From NCBI GenBank assembly GCA_964599915.1, contig CAZRHR010000042.1:1-24651 (forward strand): a stretch of DNA of 24,651 bases, read 5' to 3'. Positions 23,095 through 24,651 of this stretch are shown in pieces; the stretch's first letter is position 1, and each line of letters starts with the position of its first letter. Source of the DNA: CAZRHR01 sp964599915 (GTDB taxonomy: Bacteria > Bacteroidota > Bacteroidia > CAIKAF01). Below the pieces are notes generated by a model. The model was not told the origin of the DNA. It was given only the letters and a program-made list of their open reading frames with translations, and searched no databases. The position numbers were made by a program, and so were the translations under genes.

Positions 23095-24117
23095 TTATTT
23101 ACGTGCCTTCGGATGAAAAGGGGAGGCTTCGATGATTCCGAGGTAATAACTCGGATGAATGCGTTTCAACGCTTCTGCGATGCGCGGGTCTTCCGGAGAA
23201 TGCTCCGTTTGTAGTTCCGGGTAAAAAGCCATTTTCCGAAAATCTTCCGAAGTAAAAGTGGAGGTTAAGGACGAAATGGCCAATTGGGCAAATGCATTAA
23301 ACATGCCTCCCACCTGACTTTGAAGTCGATTGTCGGCATTGGGCGTGGTCATTAGCCGTCGGCTAGTATTGTCAGGAGGGAAGGTTGTCTGCGGGTCCGA
23401 GAATCCATGGGTAGACAGATTCGACGTTTCTGGTTTGGAATAAAATGTAGCGTATTCGGACAAGGCATTCAGGTAAGCCCAAACGTTCTGTCCTAACTCC
23501 AGTGCGTAGGGGCGTTTTAAATAATCTACATGCTCCGGGACCTCCCATTCTTCTAAGGGTAAAGGCATGTTTTTAAGCCATTTGATTTTTTGCAGGATCA
23601 CCCTTCCATACTGTTTTAAGTAACAAGGATTGAGTGCGATGGGCTGACCAATATGGGAAATGTCAATGGTGAGTTTACTCGCATCTTGGTATCCGGTAAT
23701 GATGCCATTTACACAGGCAAAACGCGAAAATCCAAGTTTAAGGTGGATTTTAGTAGGGGTATCATAGCCATATTCGATGACCAAAAAGGGGTGGAATTTC
23801 TCCGCTCCCATGGTGTAGCTTTTATTCATGCTACCTATTTTAAGCATGAAATTCGCCTTGTTGTGTGGGCTTGTAAACTGAAAAACATGTAGGTTTTCCA
23901 AAGTCGTTTCAAAGAAGGTTTCTGCCCAACCAATGCATGCATAGACCACATTTTCATAGGTTGAAAAGCGCCATGGTGTTTTCAGTGCTTTGTATTGGAA
24001 TTTCGCCCCATTCGGTCCGAAGGGTTTTCCGACAACCCTGAAATAGTTGTTGTCGATGTTCAGTTGTTCTGCCTCAAAAAAGAGTTGATGAGGGCTCATG
24101 ATGTCTTGTAATCGCAT
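23095..24117 (-). CDS. DUF932-like protein, function unknown
   Basis: 340 residues from ATG 24117; a TTG at 24132 would add five residues. The central part, MLKIGSMNKSYTMGAEKFHP followed by GFSRFACVNGIITG, resembles the core of DUF932 proteins, phage- and plasmid-like proteins with an RxVCxNGxxxG signature. The resemblance is moderate, and I cannot run a profile search. A polar linker rich in Ser, Thr, Pro and Asn (about residues 235-275) precedes a C-terminal helical part ending in DPRIAEALKRIHPSYYLGII. No signal peptide or membrane segment is seen, so it should be cytosolic. Three LytTR-type repeats lie 53-103 bases upstream, next to a LytTR regulator gene, and a strong terminator follows, so it is probably a single-gene target of that regulator. 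Around it are no phage genes. Confidence 0.6.
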   Translation of the reverse strand: MRLQDIMSPHQLFFEAEQLNIDNNYFRVVGKPFGPNGAKFQYKALKTPWRFSTYENVVYACIGWAETFFETTLENLHVFQFTSPHNKANFMLKIGSMNKSYTMGAEKFHPFLVIEYGYDTPTKIHLKLGFSRFACVNGIITGYQDASKLTIDISHIGQPIALNPCYLKQYGRVILQKIKWLKNMPLPLEEWEVPEHVDYLKRPYALELGQNVWAYLNALSEYATFYSKPETSNLSTHGFSDPQTTFPPDNTSRRLMTTPNADNRLQSQVGGMFNAFAQLAISSLTSTFTSEDFRKMAFYPELQTEHSPEDPRIAEALKRIHPSYYLGIIEASPFHPKARK

Positions 24118-24169
24118 GGTTTTTTCTTTCAAAGGTCTGTCTTGCTGACATGGCCTTGGAAAGGAAAAA

Positions 24170-24220
24170 ATGAACGTACCCTAGCAAGGGTTGAACGTAG
24201 GAAAAGAAGAAATGAACGCA
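24170..24220 (-). promoter_or_regulatory. Triple LytTR-type operator (21-bp period)
   Basis: On the minus strand three direct repeats read TGCGTTCAT (24212-24220), TACGTTCAA (24191-24199) and TACGTTCAT (24170-24178). Their starts are exactly 21 bp apart (9-bp site plus 12-bp spacer), the geometry known for LytTR domains. Compared with [TA][AC][CA]GTTN[AG][TG], the site nearest the target gene fits fully and the other two have one mismatch each. The spacer between the two sites nearest the target holds a short inverted repeat (ACCCT/AGGGT). A possible -7 element, GACCTTTG (24137-24130), follows without a -33 box, as expected for an activated promoter. Confidence 0.75.
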
Positions 24221-24227
24221 GGCAATG

Positions 24228-24651
24228 CTATTTTTCCAGACCTCTAGTGCGGAACATTTGCTTAAGGTTAGCCATTTTTCGTTCACTGACTTCAACCTCG
24301 GCTCCGTTTTCAAAGTATAATTTCCGTTCTTGGGTATTAAACCGCTTGACCAAGTTCAGGTTAACCATACGGGATTTATGAATATTCTTAAAAGTACTTG
24401 GAAGCAATTTTTCTAATTGGCTCAAACTATAATTAATAAACCGGGGTAAAGGATGATTTTCTAAGGTAAACATATTGGAGTAAATACCATCTGCCTCAAA
24501 ATGGGTGATGGTGGCTAAGTTTTGCATAATAAACCCTTCTTTGGTGGGCAAGGCCAATTTGGTGAGCCGGTCGGTGTCATTTCCCATATTTTTTAGCAGA
24601 AGGGCCAGTCTTTCCTGCAAAATGATGGGTTCTCTTCGTTTTTTTAATTTT
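24228..24651 (-). CDS. LytTR-family DNA-binding response regulator, C-terminal part (cut by window edge)
   Basis: 141 codons are visible; the frame stays open to the window edge, so the N-terminus, probably a receiver domain, lies outside. Visible parts are a linker with IILQERLALLLKNM and then the LytTR domain. That domain starts KLALPTKEGFIMQNLATITHFEAD and has the strand-turn NYSLSQLEKLLPSTFKNIHKSRMVNLNLVKRF. It ends with ENGAEVEVSERKMANL, where the family has DGxxxxVSRRK. LytTR domains bind direct repeats about 21 bp apart through beta-strand loops. In Bacteroidota they usually pair with a membrane histidine kinase encoded next door, which would lie beyond the window. Directly downstream is a set of three such repeats and a DUF932-like gene, the likely target. 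A TTG at 24620 is not the start. Confidence 0.88.
   Translation of the reverse strand, partial: KLKKRREPIILQERLALLLKNMGNDTDRLTKLALPTKEGFIMQNLATITHFEADGIYSNMFTLENHPLPRFINYSLSQLEKLLPSTFKNIHKSRMVNLNLVKRFNTQERKLYFENGAEVEVSERKMANLKQMFRTRGLEK

Noticed and set aside
22908..23135. Plus-strand frame of 75 codons
   Set aside because: It runs through the minus-strand terminator at 23042-23079 and into the DUF932-like gene; its composition is not protein-like.

Overview
The window looks like a draft chromosome segment from a member of the Bacteroidota. Several independent signs agree. A 2,799-residue surface protein ends in a type IX secretion (T9SS) type A sorting domain. The promoters have the Bacteroidota form TTTG/TTG, about 19-20 bases, then TAnnTTTG (clear before rpsP and before the giant surface gene). 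rpsP carries an Ala/Glu-rich tail and is followed directly by rimM, and ribosome binding sites are weak or absent. A run of 10 N at 292-301 shows the sequence is a scaffold.

Layout, left to right. 1-1981 (+): end of a carrier-protein-dependent acyl or polyene pathway, with a FabF-like ketosynthase (damaged by a gap and an in-frame stop), an acyl carrier protein and a 4'-phosphopantetheinyl transferase that would activate it. 2028-4363 (+): a compact arsenic operon of arsR, a DUF6428-type gene, an ACR3 arsenite pump and a thioredoxin-type arsenate reductase, behind a palindromic promoter/operator. 4386-7647 (-): a probable outer-membrane protein with a duplicated N-terminal module, and an oligopeptidase B. 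7763-11126 (+): housekeeping genes, namely a small coiled-coil protein, zapA, RNase Y, rpsP and rimM. 11182-12422: a terminator, a gene-free G-rich stretch, a decayed VOC/glyoxalase-like pseudogene and an SRPBCC-domain gene. 12566-22022 (+): a lipoprotein of unknown function, then the giant T9SS cargo protein, built of four tandem modules of about 580 residues plus two PKD domains. 22355-24651 (-): a small lipoprotein, a DUF932-like gene, and the C-terminal part of a LytTR-type regulator cut by the window edge.

The most interesting signals lie in DNA that ordinary gene calling skips. First, three 9-bp LytTR-type direct repeats with an exact 21-bp period lie between the LytTR regulator and the DUF932-like gene, suggesting a self-contained regulator-operator-target unit. 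Second, a perfect 13-bp hairpin followed by seven T lies inside the rimM coding region and has the form of an intrinsic terminator; it could set the ratio of S16 to RimM. Third, two intergenic stretches fit the G-quadruplex pattern. Fourth, a VOC pseudogene keeps one reading frame through four stop codons of all three kinds. No mobile element, CRISPR array, tRNA or rRNA was recognised.
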